Of a stretch of DNA of 64,000 nucleotides, positions 22,335-33,124 are shown in pieces. Under the pieces are notes generated by a model. It saw only the letters and a list, made by a program, of their open reading frames with translations, did not search any database and was not told the DNA's origin. The number at the start of each line of letters is the position of its first letter. Positions within the stretch are counted from its first letter, which is position 1. The stretch lies in the NCBI GenBank assembly GCA_963920635.1, contig OY987305.1, positions 22,468,876-22,532,875 of the forward strand, read 5' to 3'. Origin of the DNA: Pseudeuparius sepicola. Its lineage: Eukaryota > Arthropoda > Insecta > Coleoptera > Anthribidae. Made by a program: the position numbers and the translations under genes.

Positions 22335-23287
22335 TAACGTTTGACGGGCGTCGGGCCCGTTTGACGTTTGGTTCCCATATATCGCATTACTTTAATGCCA
22401 ATTTATTCTAAAAACGATTTTGAGTCCCTAGTTACAGCTTAATTTGCAAAATGCAAACAATTTCATCTTTATATGGTGAATTTGACCCCTATCGGTTTAA
22501 GTATACAGTTTTATATATACCTATTTACGGAAAGCATATAAGTATAGAGTGACCCTTTGAAATGTTTAAGTGAGGTGTATCTCAGAAATTAATAAATATG
22601 TATATCATCATAAATTGTCCGAACTTTTTCGGTAGTAGGGAGGAATAATCAAAATGGCGTAGTAAATGACGTACTTCCTCCAGTCGGAGGGAGTTTCCTA
22701 TGCCCTATCCATCCCCACTTCAAAATGTTTAATGGAACTTCCCACTTGTGCTTCATGCTTTACAGTGGTACCAAATAGCTCTTCCAAATCCACGTATGTT
22801 TCCCATGGAGGCATAATATATTTACATTTCATACAATATTCCAACGATATAAATTGCACTGAGACACCGTCTACAGTTTCACAATAAGCAATATTTAACA
22901 ATAAAATTAATAGGCATTTTAAACGGCGGTAAAAGAGCGTAACGCAGCCAGCCAGTGAGAACACTGGCTTCTTTAAATAATTGGCAACTGAACTAACCAT
23001 TCTCAGGCAACGCCATTAACGACATGAAAGGAACTGTCCGAGACAAAACACAAACATGAAAAAGAACCCCCGCTATGCATACAGGTACCTACTCTATAAC
23101 ATGAATATTAATAGGTAGGTATGCGATATTTTCGTATAAAAAATCGGTGTTAGCAAAATCACTACATCCACTTTTCACATTTCCCACTTGAAACCAAACC
23201 TTTATCACTCCCTAACTAAATAATAGTATTACTTATTAAAGAAAGGTAAACAATAACAAAATAGGGCATAAAGACCCTATTTAATAC
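22335..23287. other. No recognised gene
   Basis: Contains overlapping ORFs near 22666-23000 on both strands (73 and 100 codons) without domain signatures. The minus one has two hydrophobic runs but no start context or splice evidence. Confidence 0.35.
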
Positions 23288-23515
23288 TTGGTCCTAAACA
23301 ACTCAATAATCTTTTGTTAATAACAACAGTAAATTATTATCTGAACTCCTGTATTTTATAAAATGTTCGAAGAGGTCACCATTAGTACCAAGACAATAAT
23401 AAAGCCTATTTTTAAATTCTGCTTTCACTTTTACAAAAGTTTGCCTCATTAGTGCCCTACATTTTTTAGTTATTCTGCCTTTCACAAACAAACTTATCGA
23501 GTTGTTTAGGACCAA
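23288..23515. mobile_element. MITE with ~22-bp terminal inverted repeats
   Basis: Left end TTGGTCCTAAACAACTCAAT pairs with right end ATCGAGTTGTTTAGGACCAA (one or two mismatches). The element is 228 bp. A 70-codon minus-strand ORF fills it but begins inside the terminal repeat and has no known motif. Confidence 0.75.
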
Positions 23516-23705
23516 ATGCTGAAAGTACTCTTATTCCCTTTATTTTTCAACCGATTTCATAGGTATATGAAATAATGAATCCCTGACAAAATTTCCTTTG
23601 AAATGAGGTATCACAAGCGATGGTCCCATTTGAAATTGAGGGTGGTGGGGATAGACCAGTTAGTGAATTGTCATTACATAATGACTAAAAGAGATCCCCG
23701 TCTCG

Positions 23706-24062
23706 GAGATTTCCACGTTCGATACTTACATTAAGTCGCTATATGTCGAATTTTGTGGGTTGATGAACAAATAGGAAGTTCACATAACCAACAATCATGA
23801 ATGGTTACCCTACACCCTCTAACCGCTTCTAGTAGCTGTAGAAGGCGCCGTAGTCTTCTACATCTCACCGCTACTAACTATATATCAATTGGAATAAATA
23901 ACACCTAGCCATGGAACCCGTATCTCCGGTAGCTTAGTTGGTTAAAGTGCCTACGGCCACAGTAGGAGTCCCGGGTGCGAGTCCCGGCTGGAGTGCATTT
24001 TTTTTTCAATTGATATCCTTTACCTGACATGCCACTAAAACATCCTTTTTTATTTACATTGC
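23706..24062 (+). mobile_element. tRNA-bearing repeat T, diverged solitary copy
   Basis: Matches the unit repeated at 61.6-62.7 kb from TTTCCACGTTCGATACTT through the hairpin TAGAAGGCGCCGTAGTCTTC and the tRNA-like segment to GATATCCTTTACCTGACATG. Substitutions throughout make it older. The tRNA part lies between ATATATCAATTGG and TTCAATTGATATCC, an inverted pair of about 10 bp. Confidence 0.8.
23923..23995 (+). tRNA. tRNA-like sequence (in repeat T, 23.9 kb)
   Basis: A full 73-nt cloverleaf can be drawn. Acceptor TCTCCGG/CTGGAGT (6 of 7 pairs), TA, D stem GCTT/AAGT, anticodon stem CCTAC/GTAGG with loop GGCCACA, 4-nt variable loop, T stem CCGGG/CCCGG. The A box TAGCTTAGTTGG is perfect. In this copy the T loop is TGCGAGT instead of TTCAAGT, weakening the B box. 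The anticodon position reads CCA (Trp), but base 33 is G instead of the near-invariant U, so decoding is unlikely. Confidence 0.6.
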
Positions 24063-25580
24063 CGAAATATTAGTTTTCAAATGAACACGCTAATATCAAA
24101 CTTGGAAGAGAATAATCTTGCATATTAGAGGGAATATTTGTACACCGAGATCTTATTTGTACCAAGCTGAAACTGAAACAGGTGTACACTGTTCAGCTCA
24201 ATTTTGAAACATTCGATTAGATATTGATGAAACACATTGCACTGTAACATTTATTATCATATTATAGGTACAGCATTACGAAAATTTAACAATCTTTGAA
24301 AACGCCTTTAAAATATAAATTTTCATAAAACTTCAGAAAATCCGATTTCTTTTACATGAAAGCTGCCCACCTAGATATATATTCGAGGCAACTCTCAAGC
24401 GGTGACGTGGAAAATGGCCTGCGCACCTATTATAATTATTGATCTTTTATTTGCGGAACTCACGGGATCAGTAAATAAAGGTTGTAATTGCCTGCAAACG
24501 ATTAATTATCAATTAAATGGTGGTAATAAATAAATACCCGGCAACGTCTTTTAGATTGGCGCCACATGTTTTCCATATCGAGGCAACTAACGCGTTGTAA
24601 CGCCGTGCGCCGCGGAGATTGCAAGACGTGGCGGCTGGGATTCAAATTAATATTCATAAAACGGAAAATTAGTGGTACTGGGACAAGACAATAATATTTG
24701 GGAATAGCGTCTGAAATTGCTGTTATTTTTCAATGATATATAAAAAGTTTATGTACCTAATATAAAGGAATTGAAAAAAGTAAAGCATTACAACAGCACA
24801 GAGCAAAATGCAGAAAACCAGAGCAGTAGAACAGAACATAGTAGCGTGGACTGAAGAGTGAATTTCTCATCAGAAAATATGATTATGAAATAAGATGCAA
24901 ATTGTACCAGAAATAAAGAGGAATGGAAACATTTTTAATTTTAAAATAAATCGGTACCTGTGATCTCATCCGGATCGTACTTCTATGAAATTGGTTATAT
25001 TTTCCAGCATAGGCCGTTATAGAAGAAAAACCAAGAGTGAAAATTAATGGACTGATATTTTAGATAAATTTAGTAATTTGATTATTGTTTTGTTGATTAA
25101 AAATATATATTTAGTTTTATGAGCATGCCATCTTACCAGTCATAGCGAGGGTATTTATATTCCAAATTTCTTGTAGTGCAGAGTTATGCACATAAAGCTC
25201 TCACCATCACCACCAGTAAAATTTTATTTTTTGATAGATTTTTTGCTAAAAGCTACTGCAATGAATGAGCGCTGAAAACGACTTGTAAAAGGCATTTTCA
25301 CTGATTTGCACCATTGAACTGTTCCAGTGTAAACTATTAAAACTAGTTATCCATTAATAATTATTCCTCTAGTCACAAGGAAAAAACGAATAAACCACAT
25401 AATCTAGCAAAAACGATTTTGTTTTACCTCCAGGTCTGTTAGGCATTTAGAGACCTATATATAATTGAAAAGGATGGAGGCATAAAGATGAGGTAAGTCC
25501 AAACTTTACCTTCTTAGTATTGGCAGCCAAACATACAAGGAAGTATCAATCAAGGCATACTCTCATCAGTCTGTCACTGC
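24063..25580. other. No recognisable gene
   Basis: AT-rich with a short GC-richer patch near 24550-24640 (GTGCGCCGCGGAGATTGC). No repeats or domains identified. Confidence 0.35.
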
Positions 25581-25594
25581 CAAATTTATAACAA

Positions 25595-26279
25595 ATTAAA
25601 TGGGTTACGGCTGCGTGCACGTAAATGTTAATAACGAAGAAGAGGTGTATTTTCGTGCAAATTATATTTGTAAAATTAGCATGGTAAAGCGCTTTCGGCT
25701 ACTTAGCCATCATCAGTACCACCTAGAAGAGAGCATGACATAACTTTTGGAGAAGAGTCAACGATTTTAATATGAAAAATGAATTAAATTTCTTTTGTTA
25801 TGTGATACTCACATGTCAGGTGTGTACAGAAAATTGGAGCAACTGAGTTTAATACAGGTGTAAAAAGACGATGGAAATCTCATGTCACACATTAAAATGT
25901 TATTAACATCACAGCCATAAGCTTAACACATGTTATATAAAATTATTTTAAACAAAATTCATCGTAGTAAAATTGAAAGGCCGATAGCCATGCAGTGCAG
26001 TGTGGAAGGAAATGAAGACAGTGATTTCCGAAAAGTAACTAAATCTGGCGGAAGACACCAGACAGTGTCAACAAAGACCGCGAAGTATGAAATTGAGCAT
26101 AGGCGTGCCAAAATTATTCATATATTAAATTATTCATATTAAAATCATTGACTCTTCTCCAAAAGTTATGTCATGGTCTCTTCTAGGTGGTACTGATAAT
26201 GGCTATGTAGCCGAAAGCGCTTTACCATGCTAATTTTACAAATATAATTTGCACGAAAATACACCTCTTCTTCGTTATT
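25595..26279 (-). mobile_element. Penelope-like non-autonomous insertion: inverted arms, 35-bp tail, 13-bp TSD
   Basis: Flanked by the exact 13-bp repeat AAATTTATAACAA (25582-25594, 26280-26292). Arms of ~150 bp (25630-25785, ~26130-26279) start AATAACGAAGAAGAGGTGTA. A 35-bp segment (25595-25629) outside the left arm has no partner and is the tail, so the element reads on the minus strand. The minus-strand hammerhead-like motif next to the tail is intact; the one in the distal arm is mutated. The 70-codon ORF at 25930-26142 lies in the loop and has no recognised domain. Confidence 0.75.
25684..25724 (-). ncRNA. Hammerhead-like ribozyme motif (25.7-kb element)
   Basis: On the minus strand: CTGATGA (25716-25710), an extra T, stem II GGCT-AAGT-AGCC, then GAAA and AGCGCT as a minimal stem III. 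Then ACCAT with the preceding T pairs with the upstream GTGGTA as a 6-bp stem I. Core bases are complete. The extra T after the core is shared with the 13.7-kb copy. The mirrored plus-strand copy near 26193 reads CTGATAA and has lost the core G. Confidence 0.5.
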
Positions 26280-26292
26280 AAATTTATAACAA

Positions 26293-28203
26293 TTTCTGAA
26301 GTTTGTTTTTACAATATTGAATAAATTGACATTGTCTAAGAAGATTTTATAATAGCTGATCCAGAAGTGATAGAAACTGCAAATGTGGCATCCTTGTTAA
26401 CTATCAGAAAAAGGTGCAACATGTAACTATACATATGCTACACTACTACTACTATTCCTAATATCGTGTATTAAATCAAATTTAAAAACCGGATTTTCTC
26501 CATTAGATTAAAAATACAGTCGAAAATTCGTATATTCAAAATGTATTATAGATGCTCATCAAAATAGGTATGTCAATAATTATTAATCCCTTGTACTTAT
26601 ACGCTTGTTCATTCAATAACTATTACCGCACTAGTGGAAATGCACAACATTCCGCACTAAAAAGTATATGGGCAGTACAGGGTTAACCAATCAATTCGAT
26701 ATCCCAGGCCTATTGTGATCAAAAGAAAAGAGACAAAATTATATTTGCGTGGGGCCTCGAGTTTGACTGACCCTGTACACTTTCCGCATATTCGTAGGGA
26801 AATTTCATTTTATCGCCGCTACATAGTTCGTTACAATCTAAAGAAAATCTTCTTTGGAAAGAACGTAGCTACGGTTTACAAGCCAGAAGTCTCATAATAT
26901 GTAAATTCGCGTGTTTCAGGGCACCTCTTGTACCCATTCGCGACAATCATCCCATCACTCGTGCACTCAACTGCTAAACATACCCTAAAAGTGGCATTAT
27001 TAATTGCCTTAAGTAGGTGTTGCAGTATACGTTCTTCAGCATAATATATCATGAGGATTCGCAGAAGATCTGAGAGGGCCCTTAGGCTAGGTTGTAGCTC
27101 AATATTTCGGTATCAAAATGTATAACATACCTATTAAGAATGTTCCTTAAAGCGCTTCGCTCTGTACAAGCTGCTTTTAATCGAAGAGGAGATGTTGTAA
27201 TATTTGCTCAAATACTAATATAGTTAATTGCTTTGACATTGACTTGTCGAATGAGTATTTCTTGAACATCAAGTATATGCGATATTCAGGGTGACCTGTA
27301 ATTTTAAATACGTTTAGTTACAGAGTAGACTTCAATTGAAATGGTGATGACTGAATTTTAAAAACTCTATTTTTTGCATGAGAAAAAATATATTTATTAC
27401 AAATAAAATTTGTTGCGTTTTTTCTGAACCATCAAAATCTGTCACCACTTGAAACAAAAGAGTATCGCAAAGTTGAGAAAACTTAGTTTCTTTTAATCGG
27501 GGTGGGGGGGGGGCACCAAATATATACAGGAACACCCCGTTCAGGTTTTCTTGAAACAGCTTGTATTGGTATGCAAAAGATTCCCACACTTCTTGACTAG
27601 CGATATAAATTGCCGTAAGGAGTAATTTTTATGTATCGATGTGTGGGACGGACCGAAATTATCTAGAAGAATTGTCTTAAGCGTTAACGCTAAGGTAATA
27701 AAACGACTCTTCACATGTAATTGTAAAATTTGCATTTTTATCTCCTGCGGGCGGACTTTGGCGGCAACTCTGGTTATATTAAAGCCATGACCGTGTTCCT
27801 TTTAGAACGTAGCCAGGAGACAAAAATGTTGTTTTACACATTTTGTGTACACTTCAATTTTCTTCAACACAAAATTAATAGCCTGACATGCACAAAACGT
27901 CTGTTTTTTACGGCATTATAAATAATCTGAGAAATGCGCAGAGGCGTACAAGATTACACTCCCTCGAGAATTTACACAAATATCAGAGAGCAAGCAAAAT
28001 AGTTATCTAGTCGTGTGAACACTATCCACGTTATGATTTATTTCTTAAACTCTAGGCAATTTTCGCCGAGTTAACTTTCTATTTATCTCCCGTAATAAAT
28101 TCGTTCCAGTAAAGAGCATTCTACATCATTCCCACTACCTGGCTCCAATTAAGCAATTTAAAACAACAACTCCCTGTTGTATCTATTTCGATTCGCTACT
28201 GTT
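26293..28203. other. No recognised gene; possible eroded mariner-type ends
   Basis: CAGGGTGACCTGTA near 27288 and TACAGGAACACCCCG near 27527 could be the ends of a decayed ~250-bp element but do not pair well. ORFs of 60-85 codons lack signatures. Confidence 0.3.
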
Positions 28204-30031
28204 ATAGTCCGGGTGCTGAGTGACAGAAAAATGCAACAGTTTTAGGAAGGCTGGTTTTTTGATACAGTGTAGTATTTAGGGTGTATAAGAATAGGCTGCC
28301 GTCAGTCAGCGAGTTTCGTTAGTGTTTGGCGCAGGGGCGGCTTCAAAGTTGTAAAAAAACCAAGTATGTCGCAACTGTTTTAGAAAATCTAAAACTTGGT
28401 TTATTTAGTAGCAAAACAACTAAACAAGGATGTGGATGTAGTCGGCCTTGGAAATATTGCAACGGGCCGCGTCAGCAGCGCTCCAAACTTATAAAAAAAT
28501 ATATAGTTCGTGAAACTGTTTTAGAAAATCTGAAATTCGGTCTACTTATAGGTAATATTATAAAAAATAAAAAAAAACACAGTCAGCCAGAATCTTTATT
28601 TAACAAACGCCGTCAGCTGCGGATATAAGAGCGGGGGAGCTTTTTTCGAAACCAGCGGAGCTAGAAGGAAGGTTAAATGGGGAAAGATTTGCAGTCTTGT
28701 GGGCCCAATTTAAAAAAAAATTCGAAAAAAAACCTGAATTTTCCCTATTCCTTCAAATCCCGCTAGCTCCGTTATTTTCGACTTTGCAAAAAAAAGTGTA
28801 AGTACAAAAGTTGTAGGGAATTATGTTCCTAATAAGAAGGTCTAATCCTATTTTGTACGTGAGCTGTCGTTTTAGAGATTTGGCATAAACTTTTTTTAAT
28901 GCAAACCATAGCTGGCTGTGATTTCATAAAGTCGACCGTTTTTTAAGCTTTCCAACAATATATTACTCGATATAATTATTTTGAAAAATATGGGAGTTAT
29001 GGCGGTTTCTCTGTTTAATTCTTATTTTAACGGAGTTAGCCATGGAAACAATGTAATGCCGCGCGCCTCATTTATACAACGAACTCGATGGCGCGGGCGT
29101 ACGTATTATATTATATCCAATAGCTGACTAACAAATATATTTATATTTTATAAAAAATTCATCAAAACAAGCCCCATCAGACATATCTAAAGTCTCTAAA
29201 ACTGAAGCCGCATTACCTGTTTGGATAGCCAAACTGATCCTTTGCGAAAAAAATGAAAAAAAATTTTCTAAATTTGATGGACAAACAAAGGTCTTGATTC
29301 CTTGAGGCCGCAGCACCTCAAAGATCTGGTTGGCGAGGAGCTCGGTATATTTTCGTCAAATTTGCATTTATCTCTTTCATCTTTTTCTAATCTTATTTTA
29401 AGGTCGTATCCCTTCAGCTATATGCCCAATTTTTTATGGAGCCTTTCTTTGTGCTTTTAACAAGAAAGATGGCGGACTTTAGGTTTTTCTGATGGGGCTG
29501 GTTTTGATGAAATTTTTATAAAATATAAATATATTTGTTACTCAGCTATTGGATATAATATAATGCCTACGCCCGCGCCATCGGGCGCGTTGTATAAATG
29601 AGGCGCCCGGCATTACATTGTTTTCAATGGCTAACTCCGTTAAAATAAGAATTAAACAGAGAAACCGCCATAACTCCCATATTTTTCAAAATAATTATAT
29701 CGAGTAATATATTGTTGGAAAGCTTAAAAAACGCTAGCCAACACTGAAAAAAGGATTTTGCAATTGTACAATAATTTGACTGCTTTTAGTGCGACCAATA
29801 GATATCTTGTAAATTCCCAAAAGTAATGTGAGGATCAATTAAATTACATTTAGTTTGTAAAATTAATTTACAAAGAATCTGTGAAATTAGTTATATGTTG
29901 TAATTAATATTTACAAGTTATTTGTAATTTTCCTGAATAATAATACACCGATTTTGCGACATTACTTTGTAAAATTACTTTGCAAAATTACTTTTTAAAA
30001 CTACTTTGTGAAATTACTTTCAAATTATAAT

Positions 30032-30244
30032 ACAGTGTGGATACAAATTGTGCAATATTCCTTATATTTCTTAAAATATTCCTCATCTCAAAAACATGTT
30101 TTAATAAAAGTGTTAGGGCAAATTATTATTATTATTATGTATTATTATTACTAAACGGGAAATAATTACCCCTAACATGTTTTTGATATGAGGAATATTT
30201 TAAGAAATAATAAGCAATATTCCACAATTTGTATCCACACTGTA
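30032..30244. mobile_element. 213-bp MITE nested in element X
   Basis: TACAGTGTGGATACAAATTG at the left pairs with CAATTTGTATCCACACTGTA at the right, flanked by TA. Inner arms (AATATTCCT, AAACATGTTTT) extend the pairing to about 90 bp per side around an ATTATTATT-rich loop. Typical of a small Tc1/mariner-derived fold-back. Confidence 0.85.
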
Positions 30245-30358
30245 TATTGGGTATAAAAAATTATTAAAACGCTTACTACATTTCAAAAAAACTATATTCA
30301 TAAACTAAAACATTTATAGTATAAAATATATTGGTATTCCTACTATTAAACAAAGTTT

Positions 30359-30770
30359 TACATTTAAATAAACGAAAATATTTATTACATAAAAAAGGTA
30401 TACTTATTAATATGAATATACGAGGTAAGAACTATATTTATATCTAACACAAAATATTTACATTCTTAAGCAAAAACCTCCTTAAAAACAAATCAATTTA
30501 TACATTTAAATAAACGAAAACATCTACATAAAAAGACATGTTGTTAAATATGAACAAAAGGAAAGAAGTATATTTATACCTAATACAAAATATTTACTTT
30601 CTTAACCAAATGTATCCTTAAAAAACAAACCAATTTATACATTTGAATTAGCGAAAACATTTACATAAAAAAGACACAGTTATTAAATATGAACAGGAGG
30701 AAAGAACTATACCAAACACAAAACATTTACTTCTTAACCAAATGCTTCCTTAAAAAACAAATCTTTTTTA
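30359..30770. repeat. ~140-bp tandem repeat, about 2.9 copies
   Basis: TACATTT(A/G)AAT(A/T)A(A/G)CGAAAA starts units at 30359, 30501 and 30638 (spacing 142 and 137 bp). Each continues through ACATAAAAA and AAATATTTAC. It lies inside element X and nowhere else in the window. Confidence 0.85.
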
Positions 30771-31045
30771 AACAAAATATAGGTACACTATGTTATCTAA
30801 AAGAATATTAAACTTCAGGTTTTAAAAATTGTTTTGTAGCTTTCAGAAAATGGATACATATCACCTTTTCGCAAATGGTAAAACATATATTTTTTTATTT
30901 CAATTTTAAACTTACATTTAAAATTGCAATTTGATAGAGACAGTTGATTGTTTTGGCAATCGTAGTAATATGTTTTTCACTTAAGTGTTTTTTAAATTTA
31001 ATCATTGAGTAAATTATTCCTTTACTCAATGATTTAATGTAATTT

Positions 31046-31423
31046 TTAAAAGGTGAAAAACAGTACACATGTTTGCAGGTGAAAATTATTCCAGGGAGAT
31101 GCCGTTGATAGCTCAGATGAATATGATACTAATAAATTAACAGAACAAACGTCGCAAATAATCATGTTGTATTTCTTAAATATCTTACCTTTTACTTCAA
31201 ACACAGTAATAGTTGTACTTATACGCGTATATGGGTCTTCGTAAAGTAACAAACTATATAAAGATTGCACCACCTTTGACTTTGCACCTGTCGATCTGTC
31301 ACCAATGCCGTAAATGCCGTGCGCGTGGTTAGAACAGCAAGGCCACGAAATGCGGCTGGCGTCGCACGTGATCTCGTCTTGAAATACTATTGGCGAACGA
31401 TTACAAAACTTCTGTGAATTCAC
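31046..31423 (-). CDS. Unassigned ORF with exon-like borders inside element X
   Basis: A 125-codon open frame in otherwise stop-rich DNA. On the minus strand a 3' splice-like AATTCACAG ends at 31412 and a 5' splice consensus GGTAAGA starts at 31188, defining a possible 223-nt exon (31189-31411). This segment is markedly GC-richer than its surroundings and encodes CCSNHAHGIYGIGDRSTGAK. I do not recognise the family. It could be an exon of the element's own transposase or captured host exon sequence. Confidence 0.4.
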   Translation of the reverse strand: MNSQKFCNRSPIVFQDEITCDASRISWPCCSNHAHGIYGIGDRSTGAKSKVVQSLYSLLLYEDPYTRISTTITVFEVKGKIFKKYNMIICDVCSVNLLVSYSSELSTASPWNNFHLQTCVLFFTF

Positions 31424-32838
31424 AATCGCCAGTGTGAATATTAGTTTTAACGTGACATTGCTTCATATCTTTGTGAATTCACATTTTGAACTTACACTTA
31501 TACGTGAAATTACATAAAGGAAAGGAAATGTACAGATAAATATACATAAGTTAGGTTTTTCCACAAAACAATTTTGTATATTCACCATTTTTGGGCAAAT
31601 TAACATAAAATTGTATTTAAACATTACAATTCATGTATACTTACCGTAGTTTAATTAATTCCTTTTTTCAGTGAACAGCCAACTATGGTTTGCTTTAAAA
31701 AAAGTTTATGCCCTATCTCTAAAACGGCAGCTCACGTTCAAAATAAGATTGGACCTTAGGAACATAATTCCCTACAACTTTTGTATTTACACTTTTTTTT
31801 TGTAAAGTCGAAAATAACGGAGCTAGCGGGATTTGAAGGAATAGGGAAAATTCTTTTTTTTTTTCGAAATATATAGTAAGCCATGAACTCTTTCAAAAAT
31901 GCAAAATGCGCATTAAATTGGACCCACAAAACTGCAAGTTTTCCCCATTTAACCTTCCTTCTAGCTCCGCTGGTTTCCGAGATCCTCATGCTAAACATCG
32001 AAAAAAACTCACCCGCTCTTATATCCGCAGCTGACGGCGTTTGTTAAATAAAGATTCTGGCTGACTACGTTTTTTTGATTTTTTATAATATTACCTATAA
32101 GTAGACCGAATTTCAGATTTTCTAAAACGTAGTTTCACGAACTATATTTTTTTATGAGTTTGAAGCGCTGCTGACGCGGCCCGTTGCAATATTTTCAAGG
32201 CTGACTACATCCACATCCTTGTTTAGTTGTTTTGCTACTAAATGAATTGAACCAAGTTTTAGGTTTTCTAGAACAGTTGGGACATACTTGCGTTTTTTTA
32301 CAACTTTGAAGCCACCCCTGCGCCAAACGCTGACGAAACTGGCTGACTGACGGCAGGCTATTCTTATACACCCGAAATATTACACTGTATCAAAAAAACA
32401 GCCTTCCTAAAACTGTTGCATTTTTTTGGCACTCACCTCTCGGACTATTATGTCTGGCTATATTTCGTGTCGTAACGATATAATCTTACCAAACAAATCT
32501 TCTTGTTATAACAGATGTTATAGGTCAAATTATCTGTATTGTATTGGTGCAGGTATATATAGGTTTAAATTATTCGTAATAATTAAGCGTTAATCCTTCT
32601 TGACTTTAATGAATCTTAGCGTCAGCTTTGCGGAGCAGCCTGATGCAGAGACACACGCATATCGCTTTGATCAAATTGCCGCGTAGGTATTAAAGGTTTA
32701 AACATCGTCTTCTTTCCCTATCTTTTCAAATCTAGACAAGGGTAATATTTCTGTTTTCACCTGATCGACATTTCCACCTGAAGACACAAAAGTGGGAAAG
32801 CCATAAAAATATTTAAGAAAAAATGTAACAGTCGACCA

Positions 32839-32902
32839 TATTTATATGGTATTATGTCGGGACGGTGATCCCTCATCAGGATGGCTCACCCGACTATCAA
32901 GT
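32839..32902 (-). ncRNA. Decayed hammerhead (inverted partner of 33.06 kb)
   Basis: On the minus strand CTGATGA is followed by GGGAT/GTCCC, where a C-to-T change leaves a tolerated T-G pair. The conserved GAAA is changed to GACA, removing an essential core adenine. The 5-bp outer stem I, AGTCG/CGACT, is kept. Predicted inactive. Confidence 0.65.
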
Positions 32903-33060
32903 GGTTTGGACAACGAGTCTATAATGTTGAATTTACTAAGGAATAAATTAATCACTGCAGCAATCAATGATCATGGAGTATTATAACGATAGCACACCTG
33001 AAGGTGCGGGACAAAGTCACTGGTCTTGATTAATTGATTCCTTAGTCTATACCACTTGAT

Positions 33061-33124
33061 AGTCGTGTGAGCCATATACTGATGAGGGACCACCGTCCCG
33101 AAACAATGCTGTATATGATCGACT
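33061..33124 (+). ncRNA. Type I hammerhead ribozyme
   Basis: All core elements are present without extra bases. CTGATGA (33079-33085); stem II GGGAC/GTCCC (33086-33090 with 33095-33099, loop CACC); GAAA (33100-33103). Stem III is ACA/TGT (33103-33105 with 33110-33112, loop ATGC). The predicted cleavage base A33113 follows GT, fitting the NUH rule. Stem I has ATA/TAT (33076-33078 with 33114-33116) next to the core, then an internal loop, then AGTCG/CGACT (33061-33065 with 33120-33124). A loop in stem I next to a small loop II is the usual arrangement for tertiary contacts. A short stem III is known in retroelement hammerheads. Confidence 0.8.

Larger units (their letters stand above)
29742..31673. 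mobile_element. Element X: 1.93-kb insertion with CACTGAAAAAAGGA ends
   Basis: Ends CACTGAAAAAAGGA and TCCTTTTTTCAGTG are exact inverted repeats. The element interrupts the right arm of family B copy 2; the opposite arm (28890-28965) gives the approximate pre-insertion sequence. Subterminal zones contain reiterated TTACTTTGTAAAA-type words on the left (29963-30030) and GTGAATTCACA-type words on the right, a layout seen in cut-and-paste transposons. It contains a MITE, a ~140-bp tandem array and a splice-bounded ORF. Superfamily unknown. Confidence 0.65.
28633..32012. mobile_element. Family B fold-back, copy 2 (interrupted)
   Basis: The left arm (28633-29185) and right arm (29485-29735 continuing at 31680-32012) match the element at 6811-7710 near their ends: GGAAGGTTAAATGGGGAAAG, CGGAGCTAG, CCTTCAAATCCCGCTAGCTC. 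The inner arms carry ATAACTCCCATATTTTTCAA and GCGCGGGCGTA. The ~300-bp loop holds a 62-codon ORF without motif. TA-flanked TACAG ends seen in copy 1 are not clear here because the arm ends abut fold-back D. Confidence 0.75.
28204..32449. mobile_element. 4.2-kb nested palindrome (outer fold-back D)
   Basis: The outer arms, 28204-28633 and 32013-32449, are inverted copies sharing ATGCAACAGTTTTAGGAAGG, GTCAGCAGCGCT and ACGCCGTCAGCTGCGGATAT. They enclose a family B fold-back, whose right arm is in turn interrupted by element X at 29742-31673. Arm divergence is modest, with scattered substitutions and small indels. The 100-codon ORF at 28326-28628 lies in the left arm with no domain. Long palindromes like this invite assembly errors, so the join should be treated with care. 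Confidence 0.85.
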
